A stretch of 64,000 bases of DNA from Clostridium minihomine (GTDB lineage: Bacteria; Bacillota; Clostridia; Oscillospirales; Acutalibacteraceae), in contig NZ_OEQH01000002.1 of assembly GCF_900240385.1 (NCBI RefSeq), forward strand, positions 260,488 through 324,487, written 5' to 3'. The position numbers and the translations under genes are program-made. Shown here in pieces: positions 16,683 through 26,432 of this stretch. Within the stretch, counting starts at the first letter, position 1. Each line of letters begins with the position of its first letter. The notes under the pieces are model-generated. The model had not been told where the DNA came from. It did not search any database and saw nothing but the letters and a program-made list of their open reading frames with translations.

Positions 16683-18290
16683 CTACTCTATCTTTCCGGC
16701 GTGCAGGAAATCGATGCCGGCCGAATTGGGGCGAAACACAATCCCACTCACATTTTTCCCACAGGCATAATAGCTATTCTTGTAATAAACAGGATAAAAT
16801 ACCGCATGGGCGTTCAAATAATTTTCTGCCTGAACATAAGCCGACAAAGCCCCGGAATCACCGGATTGTTCTGCTGTCATCAAAAGCTGATCCAAATCCC
16901 GGCTGTTAAGCTGCGAAGGATTTTCCGGATAATCCGAACGGAAAACCGAAAGCAATTTGCCGTCTTGTTCCGGATGAATTCCCGTCAGGGCAATCTGATA
17001 CTCCCCAGATCGAATGGCAGAGCGCAAATCACTTTCTGACATTGGCTTCATGCTGAAATACTTTCCGGTTTGGCGGTTCCATGCCACCAGCATTTCATTC
17101 ACCATACGTTTGGCCCGCTCTGTATCCGGGCACAAAATGGTGATATTTGAAAACTCGTCGAGTGTCAATTCCTTTAAACCGGCCTGAATCAAAGCCTTGC
17201 TTTGGCTGTTTTCTTTTAAATACCCTGTTGAGCCCTGGGCATGCTGCCGGTAATTATTCCCCATCAACACTGCCTGCGGGCCAATAATGTAATCTGCCGG
17301 CTCTGCGTTTTCCGGAAGATGCGCCAACAGATTCTGCCGCGGCAGCGCCATTACCAGACCCTGACGAATTTTTTCATTTTGCATGATGGGTTCCTGCGTA
17401 TTAAACGCAAGCCCCCAAGTAATATCTTCAAAAGAAGTGATGGCCAGCCCCAATTCTTTGGCCTGTTCCACCTGCTCTTCTGGAATCGGCGCCGCATCCA
17501 CCGTGGATTCTGACAAAGCCTTTAAGGGATCCGACAGATCCACTTCCGACCCTTGCATAGAAAACATCAACACGGCGGGTTTGGCCGCCTGATTGCCCCG
17601 ATAAAGTTCAGAACGGCTCAATTTCAGACTTTTGCCGTGATCCCAACTGAGTTTCCCCTTCAGATGAAAGGGGCCATTACTTAAAATAGACTGAAATTCC
17701 AACCCGTATTTGCCGTGGGTTTCTTCAAAAAAGGTTTCATTGCAAGGCATAAAGACGCTTTCAGAAGTCAAAGCGGGAAATTCCACATAAGAATATTCCA
17801 ACTCTACCACCAAAGTCTTATCCCCTTCTGCCCGAACACCAAGCTGATCCGGCGGCAGAGCGCCGCTGTTAACCTTTCTGGCATTTTTCAAAACAAACAT
17901 GGGGCGGCATGCCGCCGACTGCGTCTGAGGGCTGAGCGCACGGCGAAAAGCAAACACGAAATCCGATGCGGTTACCGGCTTTTCATCGGTCCAAACTGCA
18001 TTCTGCCGCAGCTGAAAGGTAAATACCGTATGATCTGCGTTTGCGCTCCAGCTTTCAGCCACACCCGGCACTGCGTTGCCGTTTTCATCTAAGCGTGTCA
18101 ATCCCTCATAAAGAGCCCCAATGGCCAGTTTGGCAGATTGGTCGGCGGCAATTTGGGGATCCAAAGTCTGGGGCTCCTGCCCCAGATAAAAATGTATCGT
18201 TTTGTCCGCCGTTTCATCCTTTTTGGATCCGCAGGCAGGGAATGCCAGCAGAATAGACGCAATCAGAATGGCGGAAAGAAGCCTTTTCAT
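16683..18290 (-). CDS. Oligopeptide/dipeptide ABC transporter substrate-binding lipoprotein
   Basis: 535 residues, family 5 solute-binding protein (OppA/DppA type). It has a signal sequence with lipobox LAFPAC (Cys about 20), then IHFYLGQEPQTLDPQIAADQSA and the GALYEGLTRLDENG block typical of the family, and WTDEKPVTASDFVFAFRRALSP. It captures peptides outside the cell for an ABC importer. No permease or ATPase genes are adjacent, so it is an orphan binding protein here. The ATG has AAAGGTGATGAA upstream. Confidence 0.92.
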   Translation of the reverse strand: MKRLLSAILIASILLAFPACGSKKDETADKTIHFYLGQEPQTLDPQIAADQSAKLAIGALYEGLTRLDENGNAVPGVAESWSANADHTVFTFQLRQNAVWTDEKPVTASDFVFAFRRALSPQTQSAACRPMFVLKNARKVNSGALPPDQLGVRAEGDKTLVVELEYSYVEFPALTSESVFMPCNETFFEETHGKYGLEFQSILSNGPFHLKGKLSWDHGKSLKLSRSELYRGNQAAKPAVLMFSMQGSEVDLSDPLKALSESTVDAAPIPEEQVEQAKELGLAITSFEDITWGLAFNTQEPIMQNEKIRQGLVMALPRQNLLAHLPENAEPADYIIGPQAVLMGNNYRQHAQGSTGYLKENSQSKALIQAGLKELTLDEFSNITILCPDTERAKRMVNEMLVAWNRQTGKYFSMKPMSESDLRSAIRSGEYQIALTGIHPEQDGKLLSVFRSDYPENPSQLNSRDLDQLLMTAEQSGDSGALSAYVQAENYLNAHAVFYPVYYKNSYYACGKNVSGIVFRPNSAGIDFLHAGKIE

Positions 18291-18531
18291 TTCATCACCT
18301 TTTATTATTACTATCAGTTCAATCTGTCTTTATTTCATATGTAAAAAATTGCCGATATTTTGTTCTTACAACCTATCGGAAAGCACTCATGATAAAAATG
18401 GAATAAAAAAAACAAGCAATTGTCAAGACAAAATTCGGCACAGCCATGCCTCTTGATTTTTTCTGTTAGTTTACGATTATTCTAGCATGTTTGGAATCTG
18501 AATGCAACGCGGACTGCGCCGTGATTACAAC
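18291..18531. other. Gene-free stretch upstream of the peptide-binding lipoprotein
   Basis: No supported gene. It presumably holds the promoter of the lipoprotein gene; I see no riboswitch-like fold. Confidence 0.5.
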
Positions 18532-18569
18532 AATAAAAGCAGCAAGGCGCTGGCTTTGCTGCTTTTATT
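18532..18569. terminator. Terminator after the HtrA gene
   Basis: Perfect hairpin AATAAAAGCAGCAA / TTGCTGCTTTTATT, downstream of the protease on the minus strand. Confidence 0.8.
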
Positions 18570-18649
18570 GCGGCGCACCGGAAAACCGGATTGCCATTTG
18601 TTAAAGAAGGAAGAGAGTTTATGAAAAAATCGTTGTAAGCATTATAGAA

Positions 18650-19999
18650 TCAGCCCCCGGAGGACTGCGCCAAAGAAACCGACGCCGTAAAGGTTTTGCC
18701 GGTTTTGGATCTTGTGACTTGAAGCTTTACTTCTTCACCGGGTTTTTTAGAAGTAATTGCACTGGTGAGCACCGTGCTGGAATCAATGGCTTTTCCATCA
18801 ATTTCAGTGATAACATCACCGGCTTCAATTCCCGCCGCACTCACAGAGGGATTCATCACTGAGGACACATAATAGCCCACCGGCAGGCCATAGAAACGAG
18901 AAATCATCGAATCCACAAACTGACCGGAAACCCCCAGCATAGCGCGATCTTTGACATAGCCATATTCTTTCAGGTCATTAATAATAGGCTGGGCTTCATC
19001 AATGGGAATGGCAAACCCAAGACCCTCATAGCCCTGCGCCACAATTTTGGAGGAGTTAATGCCGATGACCTGACCTGCTGTATTTACCAGCGCACCGCCG
19101 GAATTTCCGGGGTTGATGGCGGCATCCGTTTGAATGCACTTCATCACATAGCCATTTTGGCTGCTGGTAATTTCACGGTTGAGTGCCGAAATGTAGCCGA
19201 TGGTCACACTGGAGTTAAGCTCTATGCCGCCCGGATTACCGATTGCCATGACGGTATCTGCCACCTGAAGGTTAGCAGATGTGCCAAATTCGGCGGCTGT
19301 CAGGCCCGAGGCCTCTATTTTCACCAATGCCAAATCAGTCACGCTGTCACTGCCCACCAGCTTGGCCTCATAACTTTGGCCGTCTGACAAAACAACTTTT
19401 AAAGAAGTTGCCCCTGAAACCACATGGGCATTAGTAATAATATAACCATCTGAAGTCGCAATAATACCGGAACCTTCGCTTGCGGGCGATACACTGGAGT
19501 CATTGGTGGCCGTGGTGGTTCCCCGCCGCATTCCCTGGTTCTCACTGATTTGATAATTCTGAATACATACCACTGAGGGGATCACTTTTTTGGCAATTTC
19601 CTGCACAGTCAGTTCTCCGCCGGTGGCCGCTGTGGGGTTCACCAGCGCCGAATTGCCGGAAGAAGTGGTTTTTGTTCCGCTGGCCTCGCTGCTTTGGGAG
19701 CCATTTAGCGTAACGTAGCCATTGTTCACCAAAGCCACAAATCCGCCAATAGATCCTGCAGAAATCATCAGACAGGCCAAAGCGCCGCACAGGACTTTTA
19801 ATCCCAATTTGTTGCCTTTGGGGTTTTCGGGATCTCTGGAAGAGCCACCCGATCCCCGTCCGCCGGATCCGCTGGATCGATAGGAATTGCCATCCCACTG
19901 AACCGGCTGGTTCAAATTATTCCACTGATAATTGCTTCCGGTGGTGTAATTATCACGTTGTGTGTCGTCTTTATCATTAAAATCGCCATAGGGATACAT
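18650..19999 (-). CDS. htrA: HtrA/DegP-like trypsin-type serine protease with PDZ domain
   Basis: 449 residues. A polar, Gly/Ser-rich cytoplasmic N-terminus (about 1-65) is followed by one membrane helix (about 66-92), then a Ser/Thr-rich linker and the protease domain. The triad is His in ITNAHVVSG, Asp in SVTDLALVKI and Ser in NPGNSGGAL. A C-terminal PDZ domain (about 350-445) contains AGIEAGDVITEIDGKAI. It degrades or chaperones misfolded extracytoplasmic proteins at the membrane. The start has AGGAAAGGA upstream. The gene is monocistronic. Confidence 0.95.
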   Translation of the reverse strand: MYPYGDFNDKDDTQRDNYTTGSNYQWNNLNQPVQWDGNSYRSSGSGGRGSGGSSRDPENPKGNKLGLKVLCGALACLMISAGSIGGFVALVNNGYVTLNGSQSSEASGTKTTSSGNSALVNPTAATGGELTVQEIAKKVIPSVVCIQNYQISENQGMRRGTTTATNDSSVSPASEGSGIIATSDGYIITNAHVVSGATSLKVVLSDGQSYEAKLVGSDSVTDLALVKIEASGLTAAEFGTSANLQVADTVMAIGNPGGIELNSSVTIGYISALNREITSSQNGYVMKCIQTDAAINPGNSGGALVNTAGQVIGINSSKIVAQGYEGLGFAIPIDEAQPIINDLKEYGYVKDRAMLGVSGQFVDSMISRFYGLPVGYYVSSVMNPSVSAAGIEAGDVITEIDGKAIDSSTVLTSAITSKKPGEEVKLQVTRSKTGKTFTASVSLAQSSGG

Positions 20000-20544
20000 T
20001 TCATCAGATCCTTTCCTTTTACGACCACGTTTTCTCGTTAGTCTTAGTATGCCAAAGGAATGTGAAAAAGCTATGACTTCCAGTTATATTTTTTATGACA
20101 GAATCGAAAAAAATATGTGACTGAAAAATAGCAGAAAATAGCGAACAGACAAATTCCGCCTTCATTTGATCAGATAAAGCCAATATAACACTGCCCAAAA
20201 GCCGGCACCAGAATATCTTGCCCAAAAGGCATCTTTTCATCGATAGGGATTCATCCGCAAAGGTTCTCACGCCCAAGAGCAAAATATTTAAATTCTATTT
20301 TTGGCAAATCGGCTCACAAAAAGAGATTTCAAGATCTTCTTGCCATTTTTTGTATTTTTTAATGCATTACGCAGCCAATTTGTTGCCATTTCTTCTGATT
20401 TGTTTTCAATTATATTCCGCAAAAGCACAATTATTGCAAGTTTTAATAATTGTTCCTGCAAATCCTTGCAAAATGTTTCAAAATATGGTTAGATAAGAAC
20501 ATGAGCTAATTTCATATACCACATAGAAAGGAGATTGCTTATAT
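20000..20544. other. Gene-free divergent region htrA/HAD
   Basis: AT-rich stretch between divergent genes with no supported frame. It must contain both promoters. Confidence 0.5.
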
Positions 20545-21222
20545 ATGTACCAAGCATGTATTTTTGACTTTGACGGAACATTGGCTGATACTTTGGATTC
20601 CATTGTGTATTTTGGTAACTCTGCTCTGGCGGAATGTGGATATCCGGCCATCGACCGTGAAAAATACCGTTATCTGGTTGGTAAGGGCTCGGATCTGCTG
20701 ATGAGAGGTATGCTTCAAGAGGTTGCCCCCAAAGGATACACAGAGGACGACGTGATGCTGCTGCGCAGAATTTATGAAAATCTGTACGAGCACGACCCGA
20801 TGCACTTTGTGGATCAATATGAGGGGATGGAGGCTTTGCTTAACGAGCTGAAAGCCAAAGGCATTAAGCTGGCGGTGTTATCCAACAAGCCCCATAACAT
20901 TACCGAAAGACTGGTGACCATGCTGTTTTCGTCGGATCTGTTTGACGTGTGCTATGGCCAGCGCTTTAACGTGGAGCGCAAGCCTTCACCGGAGGGCGCT
21001 TTGGGAATTGCCAAAGAACTTGGCTTGCAGGCCAAGGATTGCCTGTACATTGGGGACAGTAACATTGACATGCAAACCGGTGAAGCCGCAGGCATGGACA
21101 CTGTAGGTGTTCTGTGGGGATTCCGCTGCCGCGCCGAACTGGAGCAAAGCCATGCAAAACATATTGTGCGCAGTCCGCAGGAAATTTTGAAGATTGCGTT
21201 GGGAAATACTGAAAAGAATTAA
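20545..21222 (+). CDS. HAD-superfamily phosphatase (phosphoglycolate phosphatase-like)
   Basis: 225 residues. HAD motif I is DFDGTLADT at residues 7-15 (nucleophile Asp), motif II is LAVLSNKPH, the Lys is in ERKPSPEGAL and motif IV is YIGDSNIDMQTGEAAG. The alpha-helical cap between residues 17 and 85 is the type of Gph/PgmB. It probably hydrolyses a small phosphorylated metabolite; the exact substrate cannot be read. The start follows AAAGGAG. It is followed by a strong terminator. Confidence 0.9.
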   Translation: MYQACIFDFDGTLADTLDSIVYFGNSALAECGYPAIDREKYRYLVGKGSDLLMRGMLQEVAPKGYTEDDVMLLRRIYENLYEHDPMHFVDQYEGMEALLNELKAKGIKLAVLSNKPHNITERLVTMLFSSDLFDVCYGQRFNVERKPSPEGALGIAKELGLQAKDCLYIGDSNIDMQTGEAAGMDTVGVLWGFRCRAELEQSHAKHIVRSPQEILKIALGNTEKN

Positions 21223-21248
21223 AATAGTCCTTTTTGGGGATGAGTTGA

Positions 21249-21287
21249 AAACAGACCGGTATCATTGGGATACCGGTCTGTTTTTCT
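21249..21287 (+). terminator. Terminator of the HAD phosphatase gene
   Basis: AACAGACCGGTATC / GATACCGGTCTGTT with five T, between convergent genes. Confidence 0.92.
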
Positions 21288-21344
21288 GTTAAACGATAGT
21301 TCGTGTAATCACCTGAAGATGATCGCCCGGCTTTTTAAAGCAGA

Positions 21345-22157
21345 TTATTTCAAAGAACTCTGTACGGCAGATGAAATCTCAATGCCGCGCTCAATGCCTT
21401 TGTGCAGGGCATCTGCAAAAGGTTCTTGCCGCTTCAAACTGTTCACGATGGCCTCGGTAATTCCACCCTTTGTGGCCATTTTTGCAATGTAGGCGTCAAT
21501 TTCCTCCTGTGTTCTCAGGGAAGGACGCACCTGCTTTGCCCAATCATACAAATCCAAAAACAGGGGATATTCTTTCCCAATGGCACAGACACCTGCCTGA
21601 ATTTTTTCCGGATCCGATTCTTGCAGCATAGCCGCCGGCAGACACACGGCAGCGGAAAACGCATTCAGGTCCCCTTCACCGGAAAGCGGAATTTTCTGCA
21701 CCCGCATCTGATTTAGCAGACCAGCCAGCACCTCTTGTTCCGGATAGATCGCAGCCACGCCCTTTCCTTCTAGAATCGTATCCGGCCCGCTCAGCATCAT
21801 GCGATAAATCCGCTCTGCAGAAAACACCTTTTGCAGCAGCGAAATCGGCAGACCAGCGGCACAGGAAACAATCAAAGCATCTTTTGCTGCCCGGTTTCCC
21901 TCCATGGACATGATATCCTGCGGCTTTATCGTAATGAACAGAATATCCGCTTGTTCCAAAATGGTTTGATTTTCACAAAGGCAAGAAACCAGCCCTTTTT
22001 CTTCCAACTGTTGATAAGTGGCGGGGTTTCCCCGGTACGAAAGCATCAGCTTCTCTTTGGGAAAACCATTTTGAATCAGGGACAATGCAATTCCCTGCCC
22101 CAAATGACCGCACCCCACAATTCCCACTTTCAGTTGGTTCACACCACAAAAATCCAT
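21345..22157 (-). CDS. proC: Pyrroline-5-carboxylate reductase-like protein
   Basis: 270 residues. N-terminal Rossmann fold with VGIVGCGHLGQGIA, then an ADILFITIKPQDI block typical of the ProC family and a C-terminal helical dimer domain (GGITEAIVNSLK in place of the usual GGxTxAGL). ProC reduces pyrroline-5-carboxylate to proline with NAD(P)H. The C-terminal signature is somewhat divergent, so a related imine-reductase role is possible. The ATG follows AGGAGG. No other proline genes are adjacent. Confidence 0.8.
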   Translation of the reverse strand: MDFCGVNQLKVGIVGCGHLGQGIALSLIQNGFPKEKLMLSYRGNPATYQQLEEKGLVSCLCENQTILEQADILFITIKPQDIMSMEGNRAAKDALIVSCAAGLPISLLQKVFSAERIYRMMLSGPDTILEGKGVAAIYPEQEVLAGLLNQMRVQKIPLSGEGDLNAFSAAVCLPAAMLQESDPEKIQAGVCAIGKEYPLFLDLYDWAKQVRPSLRTQEEIDAYIAKMATKGGITEAIVNSLKRQEPFADALHKGIERGIEISSAVQSSLK

Positions 22158-22213
22158 ATACTTAGCCCTCCTTTTGACTCATCACATTTCGCTTAACTGA
22201 ATAACGAGCAAAT

Positions 22214-22276
22214 AAAAAATTCGCCTGCTGTTCGGGTAAAGCCGGCACCGCAGCCCTGACCCGAACGGGCAGACGA
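22214..22276 (-). terminator. Terminator of the FtsW/PBP operon
   Basis: On the minus strand TCTGCCCGTTCGGGT pairs with ACCCGAACAGCAGGC across a GC-rich loop and is followed by TTTTTTA. Confidence 0.75.
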
Positions 22277-22328
22277 AACTTATTTTTGAAACACGCAAAC
22301 CAGCGAAAATATTTTAGAGCGAAACATC

Positions 22329-23708
22329 TTATAATCCCAGCTGAGCTGCCTGCACCATAATCGCTTTCGCAATGGGGCCGGCAGATGTACGCCCGTAATT
22401 GCCTTCTTCCACCACCACGGCAAATGCATAAGGTGTTTTGGGATCGGCAGAAAAGCCAATCATCCAGCCGTTGGGCTTTTTACCCCCGCCAACCTCTGCG
22501 GTGCCGGTTTTCGCGCACACGCTCATCCCGGGGAACATATTATCCCCATAATCGTTGGTCACGTTATAGCGCATCAAGGTTTTCAGGGTTTCTGCCGTTT
22601 GGGGCTTTAACAGCTGCGTGCCTAATTCTGTTTTTCCCTGCTGCACCACCAACCCCAAATCCGTTTTAATCTGCTGAACAAAATAAGGCTGCACCGGTGT
22701 TCCCCCATTGGCAACGGCTCCCATCAAAAGCATCATATGATACGGATTGGTCATAACGGTATACTGGCCGATTCCAGACCAGGCCAGCTCCTGTTGCTGT
22801 GCACTGCTTACATTGTATTTGCTTTGCGCGGTAGATATCCCATCCACCAAAAAGCTTTGATTAAACCCCAAAGTGCTGGCGGTTTCCGTCATTTTCTGTG
22901 GCCCCAGATCCATAGCAAGCTGCGCAAAGGCAATGTTGCAGGATTTGGCCAAAGCATTCTGAATCGAAATTTTTCCATGAACACTTTCACAAGTGATTTT
23001 ATTGCCGTTCACCGTCATGCTGCCCTTGCATTCAAAGGTCAGCGAATCCCAACCGGGAATATTTTCAATGGCGGCGGCTGTGGTCACCACTTTGAAAATT
23101 GAGCCGGGGGTGTAACTGGCAGAAAGCACTTTATTGAGATAGGCACCTTCGTATTTTGAATTGGTGTCAATGTCTTTCGGGATATTAGAGGGATCAAACC
23201 CCGGGGTGCTGACCATCACAAGCATTTCGCCTGTCTTGTAGTTGTAAAGAGCAACTGCCCCCCGCCTGCCATTAAGCTTTTCATAAGCAGTTTTGGAAAG
23301 TTCCGCAGATAAGGTCATGCGAATGTCATTGCCCTTGGCCTTCCCAGTGGGCGAAGTCAGCCCTGTCCACGGGTTATAGCCGCCGATTTCAGTACGGTAA
23401 CGGTATTGTACTCCGGTGGAAATATAACCGTTGGTATCCCCCACTGCGTGCAGCATTGCCCGGCGAGTGGTTTCATCGGCCGGATACACCCGTTTGCCGT
23501 CCTGTGTCTTGGCCAAAACAACTCCGGTGCGATCCAATACCGCCCCTGCACTGGTCAGCTGGCTGTCGCCTGACGCATACTTATTAAATGGCTGCATGGC
23601 CCATGCACCGCCATCGGTAAAATACCCGAACAAAAAAACGCCCAGTCCCACAAAAAAGCCCAGCACCATCAGATAAAGAACGCCGGCACGTCCTCCTGTT
23701 GTTTTCAT
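22329..23708 (-). CDS. Class B penicillin-binding protein (transpeptidase)
   Basis: 459 residues, bitopic PBP of the PbpA/SpoVD/FtsI kind. One N-terminal membrane helix (about 10-32) precedes a short dimerisation region. The transpeptidase motifs are SIFK (in TPGSIFKVV), SCN (in AKSCNIAFA) and KTG (in CAKTGTAEVGG). It cross-links peptidoglycan in the periplasm-like space and normally works with a SEDS glycosyltransferase. Its start overlaps the stop of the FtsW/RodA gene by four bases (ATGA), which fits a dedicated SEDS-PBP pair. Confidence 0.95.
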   Translation of the reverse strand: MKTTGGRAGVLYLMVLGFFVGLGVFLFGYFTDGGAWAMQPFNKYASGDSQLTSAGAVLDRTGVVLAKTQDGKRVYPADETTRRAMLHAVGDTNGYISTGVQYRYRTEIGGYNPWTGLTSPTGKAKGNDIRMTLSAELSKTAYEKLNGRRGAVALYNYKTGEMLVMVSTPGFDPSNIPKDIDTNSKYEGAYLNKVLSASYTPGSIFKVVTTAAAIENIPGWDSLTFECKGSMTVNGNKITCESVHGKISIQNALAKSCNIAFAQLAMDLGPQKMTETASTLGFNQSFLVDGISTAQSKYNVSSAQQQELAWSGIGQYTVMTNPYHMMLLMGAVANGGTPVQPYFVQQIKTDLGLVVQQGKTELGTQLLKPQTAETLKTLMRYNVTNDYGDNMFPGMSVCAKTGTAEVGGGKKPNGWMIGFSADPKTPYAFAVVVEEGNYGRTSAGPIAKAIMVQAAQLGL

Positions 23709-25393
23709 GCGCTCTTCCTCCTTGCGGCATAGGTTCTTTCATCTGACGCTTTCATAAACGCCAAAAGTCCCCACACAGATATCATGCTGGAACCACCGGC
23801 GCTGATAAAGGGCAAGGTAACACCAGTCAAAGGCAGAACGTCGGTGGCGCCGAAGATATTCAGTGCGGTCTGGAACAAAAGCATCCCTGCTGCCGAGCAG
23901 GCCGCAATGGAATAAAAGGTGGAACGGCTTCTGGTGGCGTCCAACTTGGTATAAATCGAAAACATCAGAATACAAAGCACCACTACAACCGCCAAAACCA
24001 ATCCCAGTTCCTCACAAATCATGCCAAAGACCAAATCGCTGGTTCCGGCAAATACATTTTTTAGGTGGCCTTCCCCCATGCCGGCGCCAAACAGGCCGCC
24101 GCTGGCGGCATAAGACAGCACACGGGTCTGCTGATAACCGGTTCCGTCTGAAAATTCCCACACATGGCGCCAGACGGCAAATCGATCTGCAATATAAGGT
24201 TTAAATTTTAAAATCATAAATGCGCCCAGAACAGCTGCCGAACAAGCCAGCACCACGGTACGCAGGCTGCCGGAACGCATAAACGAAATCAGCAAAAAGG
24301 TCACAAAGAAGATGGATGCGGTTCCAAAGTCCCGCATTAAAAACAAAGAGCCAATGCAAATTCCGGAAAACACCAGGAATTCAGTCAGGTTCTGTGTGGT
24401 TTGCAGCCGATCTAAAGTAGATGCGCCTGCAAACACGAAAGCAATTTTAATAAATTCAGACGGCTGAATCGTAACCGGCCCTATGCTAATCCAGTTTTTT
24501 GCACCATGGGCGGCAATACCGAAGGCCAAATTGACCGCAAACAGCGCCACCGCCGCAAGACCAATGGCAAAACGCCATTTGGCTACCCGATCCAAATTCC
24601 CCATAAAGGGGATTAAAATAGAAAATAGCATAATTCCGCCCGCCATTGCAACAAGCTGCGTATAGGCAAGCTTTAAATCGGCTCCGGCCAGCAGCATCAC
24701 TCCGATTCCGCTGAGCAAAAATCCGATGGTTTCCAGTTCAAAACTGACCCGATGTAACACCCGCATGGAATAAAAGTAAAGTCCCCATTCCAACAAAGCC
24801 AAAGCGCCAAAAGGAATCAATGGCTCATAAACAAAGGCTGTACCGCCAAAACAAAGCTGAGCCACCAAAAAAATCTGAATCAAAAATACAGTGAACATCA
24901 GCCCCATGGGCGAAGGAATTTTACGGTTCCATTGGAACAGCGCTCGCTTCTTTTTAAAGTCCCCTTCGTTTGCCCTTTGAAGCATCACCGCCGTGGAACC
25001 CATTGCAATCACATCACCCGGCATCACCGGCAAAGTGGGCTGCGCCCGTGTTCCATTGACAAAAGTGCCTGACTTGGAGTTGGTATCCGTAATCAGCCAT
25101 CCGGATTCCCGGCGCATCAGCACCGCATGATCCCGGCTGGCGGTATGATCGGGCAGCACAACATCGCAGCTTCGGCTTCTGCCGATGGAATTTTCCCAGT
25201 ACAACACTGGAATTTTCACATGAGTTACCATTTCTTCCAGCAAAATCACCGGATCTTCTCGCCGCCGACCGCGCCGCAGCGACACAAAACACCGCCAGAG
25301 CACCACCGCTGAAAGCAGAGGAATCAACACCCGAAGGACAAACAGAACCACGGTAAGCGTGGTTCCCAAAAATTCCATTATCTGAGCCAGCAA
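23705..25393 (-). CDS. FHA domain fused to FtsW/RodA/SpoVE-type SEDS glycosyltransferase
   Basis: About 562 residues. The N-terminus has one membrane helix (about 10-35), then a forkhead-associated domain with GRSRSCDVVLPDHTASRDHA and SKSGTFVNG, which binds phosphothreonine. From about residue 150 follow about ten membrane helices with SEDS blocks (ISIGPVTIQPSEFIKIAF; the late SAGGSSMISVWGLL). SEDS proteins polymerise glycan chains with a partner class B PBP, here the next gene. I choose the TTG start at 25393 because GGGGG lies six bases upstream; the ATG at 25378 is the alternative. The FHA suggests control by a Ser/Thr kinase. Confidence 0.92.
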   Translation of the reverse strand: MLAQIMEFLGTTLTVVLFVLRVLIPLLSAVVLWRCFVSLRRGRRREDPVILLEEMVTHVKIPVLYWENSIGRSRSCDVVLPDHTASRDHAVLMRRESGWLITDTNSKSGTFVNGTRAQPTLPVMPGDVIAMGSTAVMLQRANEGDFKKKRALFQWNRKIPSPMGLMFTVFLIQIFLVAQLCFGGTAFVYEPLIPFGALALLEWGLYFYSMRVLHRVSFELETIGFLLSGIGVMLLAGADLKLAYTQLVAMAGGIMLFSILIPFMGNLDRVAKWRFAIGLAAVALFAVNLAFGIAAHGAKNWISIGPVTIQPSEFIKIAFVFAGASTLDRLQTTQNLTEFLVFSGICIGSLFLMRDFGTASIFFVTFLLISFMRSGSLRTVVLACSAAVLGAFMILKFKPYIADRFAVWRHVWEFSDGTGYQQTRVLSYAASGGLFGAGMGEGHLKNVFAGTSDLVFGMICEELGLVLAVVVVLCILMFSIYTKLDATRSRSTFYSIAACSAAGMLLFQTALNIFGATDVLPLTGVTLPFISAGGSSMISVWGLLAFMKASDERTYAARRKSA

Positions 25394-25718
25394 GGGTATC
25401 CCCCTTTCTTTTTTCAATTCATTGTGCGTTTTTCTAAAAAACGGCAATGCAGTCTTTCCCTATCTTGTCCCAAAAGCGATGCAAGGTATATTTTGCTGTT
25501 TTGGGTTGGTTCATTCTGTCTAAAATCCGGTCATTATAAATTCTATTATTACTCTGTTTCTGGGAATAAAAAAACGAAATCGCCATTGCTAACAAGATTG
25601 CAATGGTTTGCATAGAGGAACACTTCTCTATCATTCGTCTTGCCTCTTAAACCGAAGCGGAGTTTTTTTCCTCCCATCGAAGAGGATGGCTTGTTCTTTT
25701 TCAATTCATTAAATGAAT

Positions 25719-26053
25719 GCTTTTAGAAAAAGATTCTTCTCATCTTTCCCTTGCCCCCCGGGCCGGGGCGGAGTTCTTTTTCTCTATTTGAAAAAGTGCC
25801 AGATCTTTATTTCTCAATTCTTTGAATTGCTGTTTTAGAAGAAGATTCTTCTCATCTTTCCTTCGCCCCTCGGGCCGGGGCGGGCCCCTACTTTCTTGCA
25901 AGAAGAAAGTAGGCAAAGACTTGCCAAGGCTCCGCCTTTGGAATCCGTAAAGGATCTGTGCAAGACGGTGGTTTCGTGTAACGCGCCGCTAAATCGTGGG
26001 TGGTGCACTCGCTAAAGCGGCGCACTACCGCACGGCGGCGCTATCGTTAGCTC
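25719..26053 (+). repeat. Dispersed repeat, copy 2, with two leader modules
   Basis: Bases 25861-26053 match 13793-13985 (see copy 1). It is preceded by two tandem short modules (25719-25773 and 25829-25890) that each run from GC.TTTTAGAA through TTCTTCTCATCTTTCC to GCCCC.CGGGCCGGGGCGG. No protein frame is supported. The repeats lie in the otherwise gene-free stretch 25394-26432. Confidence 0.78.
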
Positions 26054-26122
26054 AGTGCAAATTTCCCTTTACAGTAATTTTTCATAAAAGAATATTTTTG
26101 CGTGAAAATAGGCTACTACGCC

Positions 26123-26177
26123 CAATGTTCTCTCAGGCATCGAAAGCCTTGCTTTCGCTTATGCCGTGAGGTTATTT
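26123..26177 (+). repeat. Hairpin repeat, copy 1
   Basis: CAATGTTCTCTCAGGC, hairpin GAAAGC/GCTTTC nested in CAGGCAT/ATGCCGTG, then GTGAGGTTATT. A second copy lies at 26245-26298 with paired base changes. Confidence 0.75.
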
Positions 26178-26244
26178 AAACCAAAGTCTCCTCTTAGTTC
26201 TGCAATCGCATCGCAAAACTACAGGCCAAAGCTAAACTGTAGTT

Positions 26245-26298
26245 CAATGTTCTCTCAGGCGTCAAAAGCTTTGCTTTTGTTTGCGCCGTGAGGTTATT
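26245..26298 (+). repeat. Hairpin repeat, copy 2
   Basis: Same element as 26123-26177. Stem positions differ on both sides in a compensating way (A:T to G:C in the GGCA/TGCC stem, G:C to A:T beside AAAGC/GCTTT). Confidence 0.75.
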
Positions 26299-26383
26299 AT
26301 AACCCGAAAAAGATCGAAAGTAAATGAACAAACCATGGAGAAAGAATGACGGTTTTGAAAGGAATGAAGCCTTGAAAAACAGA

Positions 26384-26424
26384 AAAAGCGTTTGGATAGG
26401 CTTGAGCCTTTTCCAAACGCTTTT
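26384..26424. terminator. Terminator after the B6 kinase gene
   Basis: AAAAGCGTTTGGA.AGGC pairs with GCCT.TCCAAACGCTTTT, with T-runs on both strands. It lies nine bases from the minus-strand stop codon. Confidence 0.85.
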
Positions 26425-26432
26425 GTATTTTT

